In this document: positions 1-9,601 of the stretch, piece after piece
Position numbering within the stretch: the stretch's first letter is position 1
Layout of the letters: each line of letters starts with the position of its first letter
Assembly: GCF_043555865.1 (NCBI RefSeq)
Contig: NZ_JBIGHY010000009.1
Coordinates: 144,836-208,835, forward strand
Direction of reading: 5' to 3'
Length of the DNA stretch: 64,000 nucleotides
Source of the DNA: Pelomonas dachongensis
Lineage (GTDB): Bacteria > Pseudomonadota > Gammaproteobacteria > Burkholderiales > Burkholderiaceae_C
Made by a program: the position numbers and the translations under genes
Notes under the pieces: model-generated
Seen by the model: the letters and a program-made list of their open reading frames with translations, nothing else
Databases searched by the model: none
Told to the model about the DNA's origin: nothing

Positions 1-1
1 A

Positions 2-568
2 AGCTGGGCGTCCCTCACCGCCCGCCCCGGCCACCTGCGCCTGACCGGCCGCGAGTCGCTCATGAGCCTGTTCGACCAGAGCCTGGTCGCGCGCCGCCAG
101 CAGCACTTCAATGCCCGTGTCGAGACGCGCGTGGACTTCGAGCCCGACAACTTCCACCAGATGGCCGGCCTGGTCGCTTACTACAACACGCGCAACCACG
201 CCTACCTGCACGTGACGCGCGACCTGGACAGCCACGAGCGCGTCGTCTGTCTGCATGTGAACCGCGACGCGGCCATCGCCGCCGTCAGCGAGCCCATCAC
301 GCTGGCGGCCGGCCCCGTGGACCTGGCGCTGGAGTTCAGCCACGACCACTACCGCTTCTACTTCCGCCAGGGCGACCAGCCCTGGAAGGCGGTGGGCCCG
401 GCGTTGGACACTGCCATGCTCAGCGACGAGTTCGCGACCCGCTTCGTCAACGGCTTTGCCAGCAGCTTCGGCTTCACCGGCAACTTCGTCGGCATCGCCT
501 GCCAGGACCTGGCCGGCACGCGCAAGCATGCCGACTTCGACTATCTGAGCTACCAGGCCAAGGACTGA
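2..568 (+). CDS. xynB: GH43 beta-xylosidase, C-terminal part (cut by window edge)
   Basis: The frame is open from base 2 with no start, so the 5' part of the gene lies outside the window. The 188 visible residues match the C-terminal beta-sandwich (ConA-like) domain of GH43 subfamily 11 beta-xylosidases. The opening WASLTARPGHLRLTG and the following SLFDQSLVARRQ are typical of the start of that domain in XynB enzymes, and the protein ends at YLSYQAKD. Family members hydrolyse beta-1,4-xylobiose and short xylo-oligosaccharides to xylose, usually in the cytoplasm. The catalytic propeller is upstream and cannot be checked here. An internal ATG at 62 is in frame but falls inside the domain, so it is not the real start. 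The gene sits 45 bp before the sugar symporter and is probably an early gene of the xylose operon. Confidence 0.85.
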   Translation, partial: SWASLTARPGHLRLTGRESLMSLFDQSLVARRQQHFNARVETRVDFEPDNFHQMAGLVAYYNTRNHAYLHVTRDLDSHERVVCLHVNRDAAIAAVSEPITLAAGPVDLALEFSHDHYRFYFRQGDQPWKAVGPALDTAMLSDEFATRFVNGFASSFGFTGNFVGIACQDLAGTRKHADFDYLSYQAKD

Positions 569-613
569 GCAGCGCAGACTGCCGGCCCATAACAACGACA
601 ACGCGAGACAAGC

Positions 614-2170
614 ATGAGCACCCACCAGCCCCTGTCCTTCATCGAGAAGGCCGGATACAGCTGCGGCGACGCCGCGGCCAATCTGGTCTTCATGTCGATG
701 ATCCTGTTCCAGCTGAACTTCTACACGGACGTGTTCGGCCTCAGCGCCAACACGGCCGCGGCCATCCTGCTGTGGCCGCGCCTGTGGGACGCGATCTTCG
801 ACCCCGTCATGGGCGTGCTGGCTGACCGCACCAACACGCGCTGGGGCAAGTTCCGCCCCTGGGTGTTGTGGACGTCCGTGCCGTGGGCCGTCGTCATGGT
901 GCTGGCCTACACGGCGCCGGACCCGGCGTGGGGCTGGAGCACCGGCATGGTCATCGCCTACGCGGGCATCACCAACACGCTGCTGATGACGCTGTACAGC
1001 ATGAACAACATGCCGTACTCGGCCATGAGCGGTGTCATGACCGGCGACCTGAACGAGCGCACCAAGCTGAACTCGTTCCGCTTCGTGTCGGTCAACGTGG
1101 CGCAGTTCGCGGTGGGTGGCTTCACGCTGCCCCTGGTGGCCAAGTTCGCGCAGGGGCATGACCGCGCCCACGGCTGGCAGATGACCATGACCATCTGGGC
1201 CGTCGCCTGCCTGGTGCTGTTCCTCGTCACCTTCTTCACGACCAAGGAGCGCATCAAGCCCATCGTGCAGACCCAGTCGTCACCCAAGCAGGACTTCTCC
1301 GACCTGCTGAAGAACGGCCCCTGGATCGCGCTGGTGCTGTACACGCTGTTCCAGTTCGGCATGCTGGCGTTGCGCGGTGGCGCGCACTACAACTACTACC
1401 ACCACTACGCCGACAAGGCCGCCATGTTCGACTTCGTCGCGGCGCTGGGCCTGACGACGCCCGACGCGTCCAGCACCGGCAGCCTGGCCGACAGCCTGGG
1501 CTACATCGTGCACGGCACGCGCGACCAGCTGGCCAGCTCCAACGTGGCCGACGTGTTCAACAGCATCATCAACATGGCCGGCACGGCGACGACCATCGTC
1601 GTCATCCTGCTGTCCATGGGCCTGTCGGCGCGCTACGGCCGCCGCGCCATCGGCGTCTGGTGCTTCGGCCTGTGCACGCTGACGGCCTGCGCCATGTACC
1701 TGCTGCCGCCGGATGCCGTGTGGGCCATGCTGGGCCTGCACATACTGTCGGCCATCGTCTACGCGCCGACAGTCGCCGTCATGTGGTCCATGTACGCCGA
1801 CGCGGCCGACTACTCCGAATGGCAGACTGGCCGCCGCTTCACCGGCATGGTGTTCGCCACCATCGGCTTCTCCCTGAAGGCCGGCCTGGCGCTGGGCTCG
1901 GCCAGCCTGCTGTGGCTGCTGGCCGGCTTCTTCGGCTACGACACGCAAATCCCGACAGCGCCTGGCGCCATCGAGGGCTACCGCGTCGCATCCAGCTTCG
2001 TCGTGGGCGCGCTGTTCGCGGCCTGCACCCTGTGCCTGCTGGCCAACAAGCTGGACAAAGAAACCACGCTGCGCATGGCCGACGAGCTCGACCAGCGTCG
2101 CCGCAAGGCCAACGCCAACGATGGCAACGACACGACGGGCGGCGCCAGCGCCGTGCCCGCCACCGCCTGA
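614..2170 (+). CDS. GPH-family sugar:cation symporter (xyloside transporter)
   Basis: This 518-aa inner-membrane protein has about 12 hydrophobic segments and belongs to the glycoside-pentoside-hexuronide:cation symporter family (MelB, XylP, XynT). The family signature is clear near residues 57-83: DAIFDPVMGVLADRTNTRWG followed by KFRPW. A longer hydrophilic insert after HYNYYHHYADK (about residues 258-315) separates the two halves, and the C-terminal tail is low-complexity and rich in Ala, Asn and Gly. It lies between a GH43 xylosidase and xylA, so the likely substrate is xylose, xylobiose or a longer xylo-oligosaccharide. The substrate is inferred from context only. It could also take up arabinosides released by the GH43 enzymes. 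Confidence 0.88.
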   Translation: MSTHQPLSFIEKAGYSCGDAAANLVFMSMILFQLNFYTDVFGLSANTAAAILLWPRLWDAIFDPVMGVLADRTNTRWGKFRPWVLWTSVPWAVVMVLAYTAPDPAWGWSTGMVIAYAGITNTLLMTLYSMNNMPYSAMSGVMTGDLNERTKLNSFRFVSVNVAQFAVGGFTLPLVAKFAQGHDRAHGWQMTMTIWAVACLVLFLVTFFTTKERIKPIVQTQSSPKQDFSDLLKNGPWIALVLYTLFQFGMLALRGGAHYNYYHHYADKAAMFDFVAALGLTTPDASSTGSLADSLGYIVHGTRDQLASSNVADVFNSIINMAGTATTIVVILLSMGLSARYGRRAIGVWCFGLCTLTACAMYLLPPDAVWAMLGLHILSAIVYAPTVAVMWSMYADAADYSEWQTGRRFTGMVFATIGFSLKAGLALGSASLLWLLAGFFGYDTQIPTAPGAIEGYRVASSFVVGALFAACTLCLLANKLDKETTLRMADELDQRRRKANANDGNDTTGGASAVPATA

Positions 2171-2218
2171 CCGTCTCTTTCTTCGTACCAACCCATTTCC
2201 CGTAGTAAGGACCTCGCC

Positions 2219-3535
2219 ATGAGCACCGCCTATTCCGATCTCCCCGTCGTCAAGTACGAAGGCCAGAACTCCACCAACCCGCTGGCCTACCGCTGGTACG
2301 ACGCCAATCGCGTCGTGCTGGGCAAGACGCTGGCCGAGCACCTGCGCCCGGCCGTCTGCTACTGGCACAACTTCTGCTGGAAGGGCGAGGACGTCTTCGG
2401 CCTGGGCAACACCGTGTTCCAGCGCGAATGGTTCAACGAGGCGGACCCCATCAAGGCCGCGTACATGAAGCTGGACGCCGCGTTCGACTTCTTCGCCAAG
2501 CTGGGTCTGCCCTACTGGTGCTTCCATGACCGCGACGTGGCGCCCGAAGGCGCGACGCTTGCCGAGTCCAACCGCATCCTCGACGGCCTGCTCGAAGCCG
2601 CCGCCAAGAAGATGCAAGACGGCAAGGTCGGCCTGCTGTGGGGCACGGCCAACCTGTTCTCGCACGGCCGCTTCATGAGCGGTGCCTCCACCAACCCCGA
2701 CCCCGAGGTCTATGCCTACGGCGCCGCGCAGGTCAAGCATGCGCTGGAGTGGACGAACCGGCTCGGCGGCCAGAACTACGTGCTGTGGGGCGGCCGTGAA
2801 GGCTACGAGACCCTGCTGAACACCGACCTCAAGCGCGAGCTGGCCCAGTACGGCCGCTTCCTTTCGTCCGTCGTCGAGCACAAGCACAAGATCGGCTTCA
2901 AGGGCACCATCCTCATCGAGCCCAAGCCGCAAGAGCCCACCAAGCACCAGTACGACTACGACAGCGCCACCGTCTACGGCTTCCTGAAGACCTATGGCCT
3001 GGAGAACGAGGTCAAGGTCAACATCGAGGTGAACCACGCCACGCTGGCTGGCCACAGCTTCGAGCATGAAGTGGCCACCGCCTGCGCCCTGGGCATCTTC
3101 GGCTCGCTGGACGCCAACCGCGGCGACGAGCAACTGGGCTGGGACACCGACCAGTTCCCGAACAACCACGTGCAGCTCGTCCCGGCCATGCTGGAGATGA
3201 TCCGCGCGGGTGGCTACACCACCGGCGGCACCAACTTCGACGCCAAGGTACGCCGCCAGTCCATCGACCCCATCGACCAGCTGGAAGGGCACATCGGCGG
3301 CATGGACACGATGGCCCGCGCCTTCCTGAGCGCTGCTGCGCTGTTTGAGAGCGGCCAGCTGGAGAAGGTCGTGGCCGACCGCTACGCCGGTTGGGAAGGC
3401 GACCTGGGCAAGAAGATCCACGGGGGTGCATCGCTGGACGATCTGGCTTCGCTGGTGCACGCCCAAGGCATCTCGCCTGCCCCGCGTTCCGGCCGTCAAG
3501 AGCGCCTGGAAAACATCGTCAACAACTTCGTCTGA
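2219..3535 (+). CDS. xylA: Xylose isomerase
   Basis: XylA converts D-xylose to D-xylulose in the cytoplasm with two divalent metals. The 438-aa length matches the longer class II isomerases. The active-site His/Asp segment CFHDRDVAPEG is near residue 101, the metal-binding EPKPQEPTKHQYDYD lies near residue 233, and GWDTDQFPNNH near residue 307 carries further ligands. The N-terminal YWHNFCWKGEDVFG is also family-typical. An AAGGA ribosome-binding site lies 8 bp before the ATG. The gene follows the symporter by 48 bp and precedes xylB by 14 bp, which gives the standard isomerase route into the pentose-phosphate pathway. Confidence 0.98.
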   Translation: MSTAYSDLPVVKYEGQNSTNPLAYRWYDANRVVLGKTLAEHLRPAVCYWHNFCWKGEDVFGLGNTVFQREWFNEADPIKAAYMKLDAAFDFFAKLGLPYWCFHDRDVAPEGATLAESNRILDGLLEAAAKKMQDGKVGLLWGTANLFSHGRFMSGASTNPDPEVYAYGAAQVKHALEWTNRLGGQNYVLWGGREGYETLLNTDLKRELAQYGRFLSSVVEHKHKIGFKGTILIEPKPQEPTKHQYDYDSATVYGFLKTYGLENEVKVNIEVNHATLAGHSFEHEVATACALGIFGSLDANRGDEQLGWDTDQFPNNHVQLVPAMLEMIRAGGYTTGGTNFDAKVRRQSIDPIDQLEGHIGGMDTMARAFLSAAALFESGQLEKVVADRYAGWEGDLGKKIHGGASLDDLASLVHAQGISPAPRSGRQERLENIVNNFV

Positions 3536-3549
3536 TCGGGTCTCTGTCC

Positions 3550-5016
3550 ATGTTCCTCGGCATCGACCTCGGCACCTCCGAGATCAAGCTGCTGCTTCTT
3601 AACGAGCAGCACCAGATCATCGCCACCACCGGCGTGGCGCTCACCGTTCAGCGGCCCCAGCCGCTGTGGAGTGAGCAGAACCCCGCCGACTGGTGGGCCG
3701 CGCTCGATGCCGGCATGGCCAAGCTCAAGCAAGACCACGGCGCTGCGCTGGCACAGGTGCGCGGCATCGGCCTGTCCGGTCAGATGCACGGCGCCGTCAC
3801 GCTGGACGCGGCCGACAAGGTGCTACGCCCGGCCATCCTGTGGAACGACGGCCGCAGCGGCCCGCAGTGCGCCGAGTTGATGGCCGCCTGCCCCGAGCTG
3901 CCGGCCATCACCGGCAACCTGGCAATGCCCGGCTTCACCGCGCCGAAGCTCGCGTGGATGCGCCAGCACGAGTCCGACCTGTTCGCGCGCGTCGCCAAGG
4001 TACTGCTGCCGAAAGACTGGCTGCGCCTGCACCTCACCGGCGAGTTCTTCAGCGAGATGAGCGACGCCGCCGGCACGCTGTGGCTGGACGTCGCGCAGCG
4101 CCGCTGGTCTGCCGAAGCGCTGGCGCTGACCGGCCTCAACGAATCCCACATGCCCCGCCTCGTCGAGGGCAGCGAGGCCAGCGCCGCGCTGAAGCCCGAG
4201 CTGTCGCAGCGCTGGGGCCTGCCCACTGGGATCCCGGTCGCCGGCGGTGGTGGCGACAACGCCGCCAGCGCCGTCGGCATGGGCGTCGTCAAGCCGGGCG
4301 ACGGCTTCCTGTCGCTCGGAACGTCGGGCGTCATCTTCCTGTGCAACGAGGCCTTCAGCCCCAACCCGGCACGCGCAGTGCATGCCTTCTGCCATGCACT
4401 GCCCGACACCTGGCACCAAATGAGCGTCATCCTCAGCGCCGCGAGCGCGCTGCGCTGGGTCACACTGATGTTGGGCATACCCGGCGGCGAGGCCGATCTG
4501 ATCGGCAAGGCCGCGGCGATGACCGACACGCAGCGCCAGCAGGCGCCCATCTTCCTGCCCTACTTGAGCGGCGAGCGCACCCCGCACAACAATGCCAACG
4601 CGCAGGGCGTGTTTTTCGGCCTGACGCATGAACATGGCGTGGCCGAGATGGGCTATGCCGTGCTCGAGGGCGTGGGCTTCGCGCTGCTGGACGGCTGGCA
4701 GGCCCTGCAGGCCGGTGGTGGCCATGCCGAGCAGCTCTGGCTGGTGGGCGGCGGTGCGCGCAGCGCGTGGTGGGCCAAGCTGCTCGCCTCTCTTTTGAAC
4801 GTGCGCCTGGTCAATGGCGTCGGCGCCGAAGCCGGTGGGGCGCTCGGCGCCGCCCGCCTGGCCTGGCTGGCCACCGGCGGCACGGTGGACCAGGTCTGCC
4901 GCACGCCCGACATCGCCCGCGTCGCCGAACCCGATCCAGCCTTGGCTGCCGCACTGCAGCCCCGCTTTGAACGCTTCCAGCGCCTCTACACCGCGCTGCG
5001 CAGCGAGTTCAGCTAA
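3550..5016 (+). CDS. xylB: Xylulokinase
   Basis: This FGGY-family kinase phosphorylates D-xylulose to D-xylulose 5-phosphate with ATP. I chose the ATG at 3550 because it places the phosphate-binding GIDLGTSEIK at residue 4, giving 488 aa, the usual length. An in-frame extension upstream would overlap xylA and adds no family sequence. Visible motifs are LSGQMHGAV, LWNDGRS, the hinge GGGGDNAASAVGMG and FLPYLSGERTPH. The gene is only 14 bp behind xylA, so the two are surely cotranscribed. Confidence 0.97.
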   Translation: MFLGIDLGTSEIKLLLLNEQHQIIATTGVALTVQRPQPLWSEQNPADWWAALDAGMAKLKQDHGAALAQVRGIGLSGQMHGAVTLDAADKVLRPAILWNDGRSGPQCAELMAACPELPAITGNLAMPGFTAPKLAWMRQHESDLFARVAKVLLPKDWLRLHLTGEFFSEMSDAAGTLWLDVAQRRWSAEALALTGLNESHMPRLVEGSEASAALKPELSQRWGLPTGIPVAGGGGDNAASAVGMGVVKPGDGFLSLGTSGVIFLCNEAFSPNPARAVHAFCHALPDTWHQMSVILSAASALRWVTLMLGIPGGEADLIGKAAAMTDTQRQQAPIFLPYLSGERTPHNNANAQGVFFGLTHEHGVAEMGYAVLEGVGFALLDGWQALQAGGGHAEQLWLVGGGARSAWWAKLLASLLNVRLVNGVGAEAGGALGAARLAWLATGGTVDQVCRTPDIARVAEPDPALAAALQPRFERFQRLYTALRSEFS

Positions 5017-5079
5017 CCCGTTTCTTCACCCTTTGAGGTCACGCCGCGTCAAGCGGCAGGGCCGCGCTTTGCCCAAAAT

Positions 5080-6027
5080 ATGAACAGCCTCGATCAGCTC
5101 CGCCAACACACCACCGTCGTCGCCGACACCGGAGACTTCGATCAGCTCTCCCAGTTCCGCCCGCAGGACGCAACGACCAACCCCTCCCTCGTGCTGAAGG
5201 CCGTGCAGCAGCCGCGCTACTACACGCTGCTGGAGCTGGCTGTCGCCTCGCATCCGGGCGCCGCTGTCGGCGCCGTGGCCGAGCACCTGCTGGTGGCCTT
5301 CGGCGTGGAGATCCTGAACGTCGTGCCCGGCCGCGTGTCCACCGAGATTGACCCTCGGCTGTCGCACGACACCGCCGCGTCGGTCACCACCGCGCGCCGC
5401 ATCATTCAGCTCTACGCCGCCGCCGGCGTGCCGCGCGAGCGCGTACTGATCAAGCTCGCGTCCACCTGGGCCGGCATCCAGGCTGCCCGCGAGCTGGAGC
5501 AGCAGGGCATCCGCACCAACCTGACGCTGCTGTTTTGCCTGGCCCAGGCCAAGGCCTGCGCCGATGCCGGCGTGCAGCTGATCTCGCCCTTCGTGGGCCG
5601 CATCTACGACTGGTTCAAGAAGACCTCCGGCAGCAGCTGGGATGAGGCCGCGATGGCCGGCCCCAACGACCCCGGCGTGCGCTCCGTCGTCGAGATCTAC
5701 ACGCACTACAAGCGCCACGGCATCCAGACCGAGGTGATGGCCGCGAGCTTCCGCAACAGCGGGCAGATCATCGCGCTGGCCGGCTGCGACCTGATGACCA
5801 TCAGCCCCAACCTGCTGGCCGAGCTGAACGCGGCGAGCACGCCCGTCGAGCGGCGCCTGCTGCCCGCAACGACCGTCGAAGCCAAGCCCGCCGCGATGAC
5901 CGAAAGCGAGTTCAACGCCGCGCTGGCCGCCGACGCGATGGCCAGCGAGAAGCTGAACGACGGCATCCAGCAGTTCATCGCCGACACCGAAACGCTGGAG
6001 CAGCTGATCCGCTCCATCCAAGCCTGA
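5080..6027 (+). CDS. tal: Transaldolase
   Basis: A 315-aa class I transaldolase (TalB type) that moves a dihydroxyacetone unit between sedoheptulose 7-phosphate and glyceraldehyde 3-phosphate. The N-terminal half reads QLRQHTTVVADTGDF and DATTNPSLVLKA, and the Schiff-base lysine is in VLIKLAST. ISPFVGRIYDW is the conserved phosphate-site segment. No good Shine-Dalgarno sequence precedes the ATG, and the 63-bp gap behind xylB holds only weak GC-rich hairpins, so translation may be low or coupled. Together with the adjacent transketolase it lets xylulose 5-phosphate from XylB enter central metabolism. Confidence 0.97.
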   Translation: MNSLDQLRQHTTVVADTGDFDQLSQFRPQDATTNPSLVLKAVQQPRYYTLLELAVASHPGAAVGAVAEHLLVAFGVEILNVVPGRVSTEIDPRLSHDTAASVTTARRIIQLYAAAGVPRERVLIKLASTWAGIQAARELEQQGIRTNLTLLFCLAQAKACADAGVQLISPFVGRIYDWFKKTSGSSWDEAAMAGPNDPGVRSVVEIYTHYKRHGIQTEVMAASFRNSGQIIALAGCDLMTISPNLLAELNAASTPVERRLLPATTVEAKPAAMTESEFNAALAADAMASEKLNDGIQQFIADTETLEQLIRSIQA

Positions 6028-6032
6028 AGACC

Positions 6033-8021
6033 ATGCAAGACCTCACCCTCGCCGCCAACGCGCTGCGCATGCTGGCGGTCGACGCCGTGCAGCAGGCCAA
6101 CTCCGGCCACCCCGGCATGCCCATGGGCATGGCCGACCTCGCCGCCGTGCTGTGGAGTCGCCACCTGCGCCACAACCCGGCCGACCCGGCCTGGCCCGGC
6201 CGTGACCGCTTCGTGCTGTCCAACGGGCACGGCTCCATGCTGCTGTACGGGCTGCTGCACCTGAGCGGCTACGACCTGCCGATGACTGAGCTGAAGGCCT
6301 TCCGCCAGCTGCACAGCAAGACGCCCGGCCACCCCGAGGTGGGCCTGACGCCCGGCGTCGAGACCACCACCGGCCCGCTGGGCCAGGGCCTCGCCAACGC
6401 CGTCGGCATGGCGCTGGCCGAGCAGCTGCTTGCCGCCGAGTTCAACACCGCCGACCAGACTCTGGTGGACCACCGCACCTTCGTGTTCTGCGGCGACGGC
6501 TGTCTCATGGAAGGCATTTCGCACGAGGCCTGCTCGCTGGCCGGCACCTGGGGTTTGGGCAAGCTCGTCGTCATCTACGACGACAACGGGATCTCGATCG
6601 ACGGCGATGTGAAGGGCTGGTTCGGCGACGACACACCGGCCCGCTTCGAAGCCTACGGCTGGCGCGTCATCCGCAACGTCGACGGCCACGACGTCGACGC
6701 CATCGACGCCGCGCTGAAGCAGGCCACCGAGGATGTTGGCAAGCCCACGCTGATCTGCGCCCGCACCGTCATCGGCAAGGGCTCGCCCAACAAGGCCGGC
6801 GGCCACGACGTGCATGGCGCACCGTTGGGCGCCGCCGAGGTGGCGGCCGTGCGTGAGGCGCTGAACTGGACGCACCCGCCCTTCGTCGTGCCCGGCGAGG
6901 CGCGCGCTCCCCTCGATGCCCGCGAGCGCGGCGCGGTGGCGCAGCACGAATGGGAGGCCCGGCTGTCCGCCCATCCTCGCGCGGCCGAGTTCATGCGCCG
7001 CGTGCGCGGCGAACTGCCGACCGACTTCGCCACGCGCTGCGAAGCACAGCTTGCCGACACCGTCGCCAAGGCCGAGACGATCGCCTCACGCAAGGCCTCG
7101 CAGAACAGCATCAACCTGCTGGCACCCGCGCTGCCCGAGCTGCTGGGCGGCTCGGCCGATCTGGCGCCGTCCAACCTCACGCAATGGACCGGCTGCCGCT
7201 CCGTCGAGAAGGCAGAGTCCGGCGGCAACTACCTGCACTACGGCGTGCGCGAATTCGCAATGGTCGCCATCCAGACTGGCATCGCGCTGCACGGCGGCTT
7301 CCGGCCGTTCGCCGGTACCTTCCTGATGTTCTCGGAGTACGCACGCAACGGCATCCGCATGGCGGCGCTGATGCGCAGCAACTCGATCTACGTGTTCACG
7401 CACGACTCCATTGGCCTGGGCGAGGACGGCCCCACGCACCAGCCGGTGGAGCAGCTCGCGACGCTGCGCCTGGTGCCCAACCTCGATGTCTGGCGTCCTG
7501 GCGACGCGGTCGAGACGCTGGCGGCCTGGCAGACCGCCGTGGCGCACCGGCACACACCGACGTGCCTCGTGCTGTCCCGCCAGAACCTGCCCCATCAGGC
7601 GCGCAACCCGGAGACCGTGGAGGCGATCAAGCGCGGCGGCTACGTGCTCGTGGGCGAGGACAAGACCCGGCCCATGCAGCTGGTGCTCATCGCCACCGGC
7701 TCCGAGCTGGACCTGGCTGTCAAGGCGCAGCGGGAGCTGGCCGCGCAGGGCGTCAACGCGCGTGTCGTGTCGCTGCCGTCCTGCCATGTGTTCGAGCAGC
7801 AGGACGCAGCCTGGCGCCGTGCCGTGCTGCCTCCCGGCGTGCCGCGTGTGGCGGTGGAGGCCGGCGTCACGGCCGGGTGGCGCCAGTACGTCGGGCTGGA
7901 AGGCGCCGTGGTGGGCATCGACAGCTTCGGTGAATCGGCCCCCGCCGCCGCGCTGCACGCCCATTTCGGCCTGACCGTGCAAGCGGTCGTCGAGGCTGGC
8001 CTCGGCTGCGTGGGTCGCTGA
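6033..8021 (+). CDS. tkt: Transketolase
   Basis: A 662-aa thiamine-diphosphate enzyme of the non-oxidative pentose-phosphate pathway. Visible signatures are the N-terminal NSGHPGMPMGMAD, the active-site GHGSMLLYGL, the ThDP/Mg site beginning GDGCLMEGISHEACSLAG with the distal DDNGISIDG, and the central THDSIGLGEDGPTHQPVE. The start lies 5 bp after the transaldolase stop and the stop is 1 bp before the next start, so translation is probably coupled. A second, housekeeping transketolase elsewhere in the genome is likely, because this copy is embedded in a xylose operon. Confidence 0.97.
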   Translation: MQDLTLAANALRMLAVDAVQQANSGHPGMPMGMADLAAVLWSRHLRHNPADPAWPGRDRFVLSNGHGSMLLYGLLHLSGYDLPMTELKAFRQLHSKTPGHPEVGLTPGVETTTGPLGQGLANAVGMALAEQLLAAEFNTADQTLVDHRTFVFCGDGCLMEGISHEACSLAGTWGLGKLVVIYDDNGISIDGDVKGWFGDDTPARFEAYGWRVIRNVDGHDVDAIDAALKQATEDVGKPTLICARTVIGKGSPNKAGGHDVHGAPLGAAEVAAVREALNWTHPPFVVPGEARAPLDARERGAVAQHEWEARLSAHPRAAEFMRRVRGELPTDFATRCEAQLADTVAKAETIASRKASQNSINLLAPALPELLGGSADLAPSNLTQWTGCRSVEKAESGGNYLHYGVREFAMVAIQTGIALHGGFRPFAGTFLMFSEYARNGIRMAALMRSNSIYVFTHDSIGLGEDGPTHQPVEQLATLRLVPNLDVWRPGDAVETLAAWQTAVAHRHTPTCLVLSRQNLPHQARNPETVEAIKRGGYVLVGEDKTRPMQLVLIATGSELDLAVKAQRELAAQGVNARVVSLPSCHVFEQQDAAWRRAVLPPGVPRVAVEAGVTAGWRQYVGLEGAVVGIDSFGESAPAAALHAHFGLTVQAVVEAGLGCVGR

Positions 8022-8022
8022 G

Positions 8023-9588
8023 ATGCGCGCCGCGCTGCCCTGCCTGCTGCTGGCGCTGGCCGCGCTGACCGCGGCGGCCCAGCCCGCGCCCGGCAGCAAC
8101 CCGCTGCTGCGCGACCGCTTCACCGCGGACCCCGCGCCGCTGGTGGTGGGCGACACGGTCTACCTCTACGTAGGCCACGACGAGGCTCGCGACGGTGACC
8201 TGTTCCGCATGAACGAGTGGCTGGCCTATTCGTCCAAGGATCTTCGCCACTGGACCGCGCACGGCCCGGTGATGAAGCCCACCGACTTCAAGTGGGCGGT
8301 GCGCGACGCGTGGGCGGCGCAGGTGGTGCAGCGCGGCGGCAAGTTCTTTCTCTACACGACGGTTCAGCACGACGACACGCACCCAGGCAAGGCCATCGGC
8401 GTGGCGGTGGCGGACCACCCGCTGGGCCCATTCAAGGACGCCCGCGGCTCGGCCCTCGTCACCGAGAGCAGCACGCCCAGCCCCTACGGCTGGGACGACA
8501 TCGACCCCACCGTCTTCATCGATGACGACGGCAGCGCCTGGCTGGCCTGGGGCAACCCGGTGCTCTACCTGGCCCGGCTCAAGCCCCACATGACCGAGCT
8601 GGACGGCCCCATCGAGAAGATCGCGCTCCCCAACTACACCGAGGGACCGTGGCTGTCCAAACGCAAAGGCCTGTACTACCTGACCTACGCGGCCATGGCG
8701 CACCAGGGGCATTGGGAGCATCTGGCCTACGCCACCGCACCGGGCCCGCGCGGCCCCTGGACCTACCAGGGCCTGCTGACCGGCCCGGCTCACAAGAGCT
8801 TCACCATCCATGCCGGCCTCGTCGACGACTTCCAGGGCCAGAGCTACCTGTTCGCGCACAACGCCGCGCTAACGCTGCCGGACGGCCGCAGCGGCGCGCT
8901 GGGCCGGCGCTCGGTGACGGCGGCGTACCTGCACTACGACGCCGACGGCCGCATGTGGCCGTTCACGCAGACCGAGGCCGGCATCAGCGCGCCGCTCAGG
9001 CCGCCTGCGGGCCAGGCGCCCGCGCTGCCTGACCCCGGCACCTCGGATCCGCGCGTGGCGGTGCAGCAGTTCGTGCAGGGCTACCCACGGGCCTGGCCGG
9101 GCCAGCCGGCACTGGCCTCGGTGACCGACCCGTTCGAGCAGGCGCCGCAGGCCGTGGGCTTCAACAGCGATGGCGGCGCGAGCCGGCTGGTGCAGACGTT
9201 CACGCCGGCAGCCGACCTCGCGCTGGGTCGCATCAGCCTGTATGCCGGCGACGGCCATGGCACTGGCGAGTCCCGCGCGCTGCGGCTGTCGCTGCGCGAC
9301 GTGGCAGCGGGCACCGAGCTGCTGGGCGACGACGGCCTGGCCTTTGCCTACAGGCCGCAGGGCGCCGGCCTGCTGAGCTTCGACCTGAGCGGCCACCCGG
9401 CCGTCACACTGAAGGTCGGCCGCCGCTACGCGCTGGCGCTGTACGGCGAGAAGGGCGCATCGACCCTTTTCCTGCGCGCCAGCCGTCGCGATGCCTACGC
9501 CGGTGGCGAAGCGCTGCTGGACGACAGACCGCTGCGCGACAAAGGGGGCCGTCCGGCAGACTTCGCTCTGGCACTCTACGCACGCTGA
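8023..9588 (+). CDS. Secreted GH43-family glycosidase with C-terminal beta-sandwich
   Basis: A 521-aa exported enzyme with a signal peptide of about 19 residues ending at TAAA-QPAPG. Residues about 25-330 form a GH43 five-bladed propeller: the base-type Asp is in RFTADPAPLVV, the pKa-modulating Asp in DDIDPTVFIDDDG, and the acid Glu in NYTEGPWLSKRKG. From about residue 345 onward there is a separate domain (QTFTPAADLALGRISLY onward) that looks like an accessory beta-sandwich, possibly carbohydrate-binding. GH43 members are beta-xylosidases, alpha-L-arabinofuranosidases or exo-galactanases. The neighbours favour a role on arabinoxylan or xylo-oligosaccharides outside the cytoplasm. The start is 1 bp after the tkt stop. 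Confidence 0.85.
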   Translation: MRAALPCLLLALAALTAAAQPAPGSNPLLRDRFTADPAPLVVGDTVYLYVGHDEARDGDLFRMNEWLAYSSKDLRHWTAHGPVMKPTDFKWAVRDAWAAQVVQRGGKFFLYTTVQHDDTHPGKAIGVAVADHPLGPFKDARGSALVTESSTPSPYGWDDIDPTVFIDDDGSAWLAWGNPVLYLARLKPHMTELDGPIEKIALPNYTEGPWLSKRKGLYYLTYAAMAHQGHWEHLAYATAPGPRGPWTYQGLLTGPAHKSFTIHAGLVDDFQGQSYLFAHNAALTLPDGRSGALGRRSVTAAYLHYDADGRMWPFTQTEAGISAPLRPPAGQAPALPDPGTSDPRVAVQQFVQGYPRAWPGQPALASVTDPFEQAPQAVGFNSDGGASRLVQTFTPAADLALGRISLYAGDGHGTGESRALRLSLRDVAAGTELLGDDGLAFAYRPQGAGLLSFDLSGHPAVTLKVGRRYALALYGEKGASTLFLRASRRDAYAGGEALLDDRPLRDKGGRPADFALALYAR

Positions 9589-9601
9589 GGAGACATTCAA
9601 C

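Noticed and set aside
1280..3499. Long open frame on the minus strand opposite the symporter and xylA
   Set aside because: The product is low-complexity (runs of Val, Gly, Arg, Gln, His) and antisense to well-recognised genes; open antisense frames are expected at this GC content.
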